Below are positions 63,440 through 64,000 of a stretch of DNA of 64,000 nucleotides, piece by piece (position 1 is the stretch's first letter; every line of letters begins with the position of its first letter). Both the position numbers and the translations under genes were made by a program. The notes below the pieces were generated by a model. The model did no database searches, was not told the DNA's origin, and saw only the letters and a program-made list of their open reading frames with translations. This DNA is from Mya arenaria (lineage: Eukaryota > Mollusca > Bivalvia > Myida > Myidae): contig NC_069125.1 of assembly GCF_026914265.1 (NCBI RefSeq), positions 4,351,056 to 4,415,055 on the forward strand, given 5' to 3'.

Positions 63440-64000
63440 GCAAGGGAGAGTATAACAAAAAGAACTGCACTCTCTGTGAAGTTTTTGTCTCCCTTAGACT
63501 GTAATTTTCACGTAAGATATGTTTGACCAAGATACATTTAAAACTGAATACTTTATCGCGTTTACAAGAAATTGTTTACAGGTGAACGCACCCACGGCCG
63601 AACGGACGATGGACACAGCACCATCGCATAGGCTCCTCTAGCCTTTGGTCAGAACTAAACTTGGGCTGTAAAAGAACTTTCAACGAACAAAACAAACGGT
63701 GACATGAGGGCTTCGTAGTACTAGTACGGAGTAGCAGTCTGGTGTATGTTTTTGGACAAAAGCGACATAACTCATTATATATTAAACTCAATCCTTCTCT
63801 AGCAGCATGTGTACCAAAATTATATTTAAGTGTTTTTTTTGCGTGATGGCCTAACCTTTTGCACTTCGTCAACGACGACTCCAACACTATACCAATTACC
63901 AGATCTTTTTCTTTGAAGACGGATCAGCAAGCAGCTATTTCTGTACATTTGAGCGTTCAGACTTGCTGAACAATTAGGCGAAAAAAATAACGAAATTTTA
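63440..64000. other. Right edge, nothing supported
   Basis: A 103-codon minus-strand frame (63576-63887) has no recognisable domain or splice context. A faint GAACTGCACTCTCTGTGAA at 63461 recalls a TTAAAGCTGCA MITE end but has no partner. Confidence 0.35.

Overview
The window looks like nuclear DNA of a marine bivalve, probably a heterodont clam. It is AT-rich and gene-poor, with long introns and many short TIR elements. It also carries several dispersed tandem-repeat families that I associate with bivalve genomes, for example blocks opening with GCGCCCCTTCGAAGAAGAGG and others closing with GGCCCTTTTGGGCCTCTTGT. The species is inference; no marker gene is present.

Layout. 1-3.1 kb holds two repeat-family blocks; the first carries nuclear-receptor-type palindromes. 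3.1-19.2 kb is mostly non-coding, with three diverged copies of one 0.8-1.4 kb segment, a TA-flanked MITE, a foldback and another MITE. 19.2-25.8 kb is a degenerate AGCAACCAATGACTTC array split by a DIRS-type tyrosine-recombinase retroelement. This is a fossil with recognisable gag-like, RT, RNase H and recombinase parts and 43-bp inverted ends.

28.0-42.8 kb (+) holds the main host gene, which I do not recognise as any named family. It has at least 16 exons with matching splice phases. They encode a ubiquitin-like domain, a long helical/coiled-coil region, one long hydrophobic hairpin, more helices and an acidic Gln/Asp-rich tail. The large exon has one in-frame TAG. Its introns hold a Harbinger transposon (itself carrying a LINE), microsatellites, an AACGTT palindrome array and a TTAA-flanked MITE that carries a tRNA-like unit.

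43-64 kb is repeat-rich: another bivalve tandem block, a 42-bp minisatellite and several MITEs. It also has a decayed DUF7869-like coding remnant (-), two weak minus-strand gene candidates, and a MULE transposase-derived sequence (+) near the right end.

The genes do not form a pathway. The host gene is the one strong novel locus; most of the rest is mobile or satellite DNA. All exon calls were made by eye from reading frame, splice consensus and phase.
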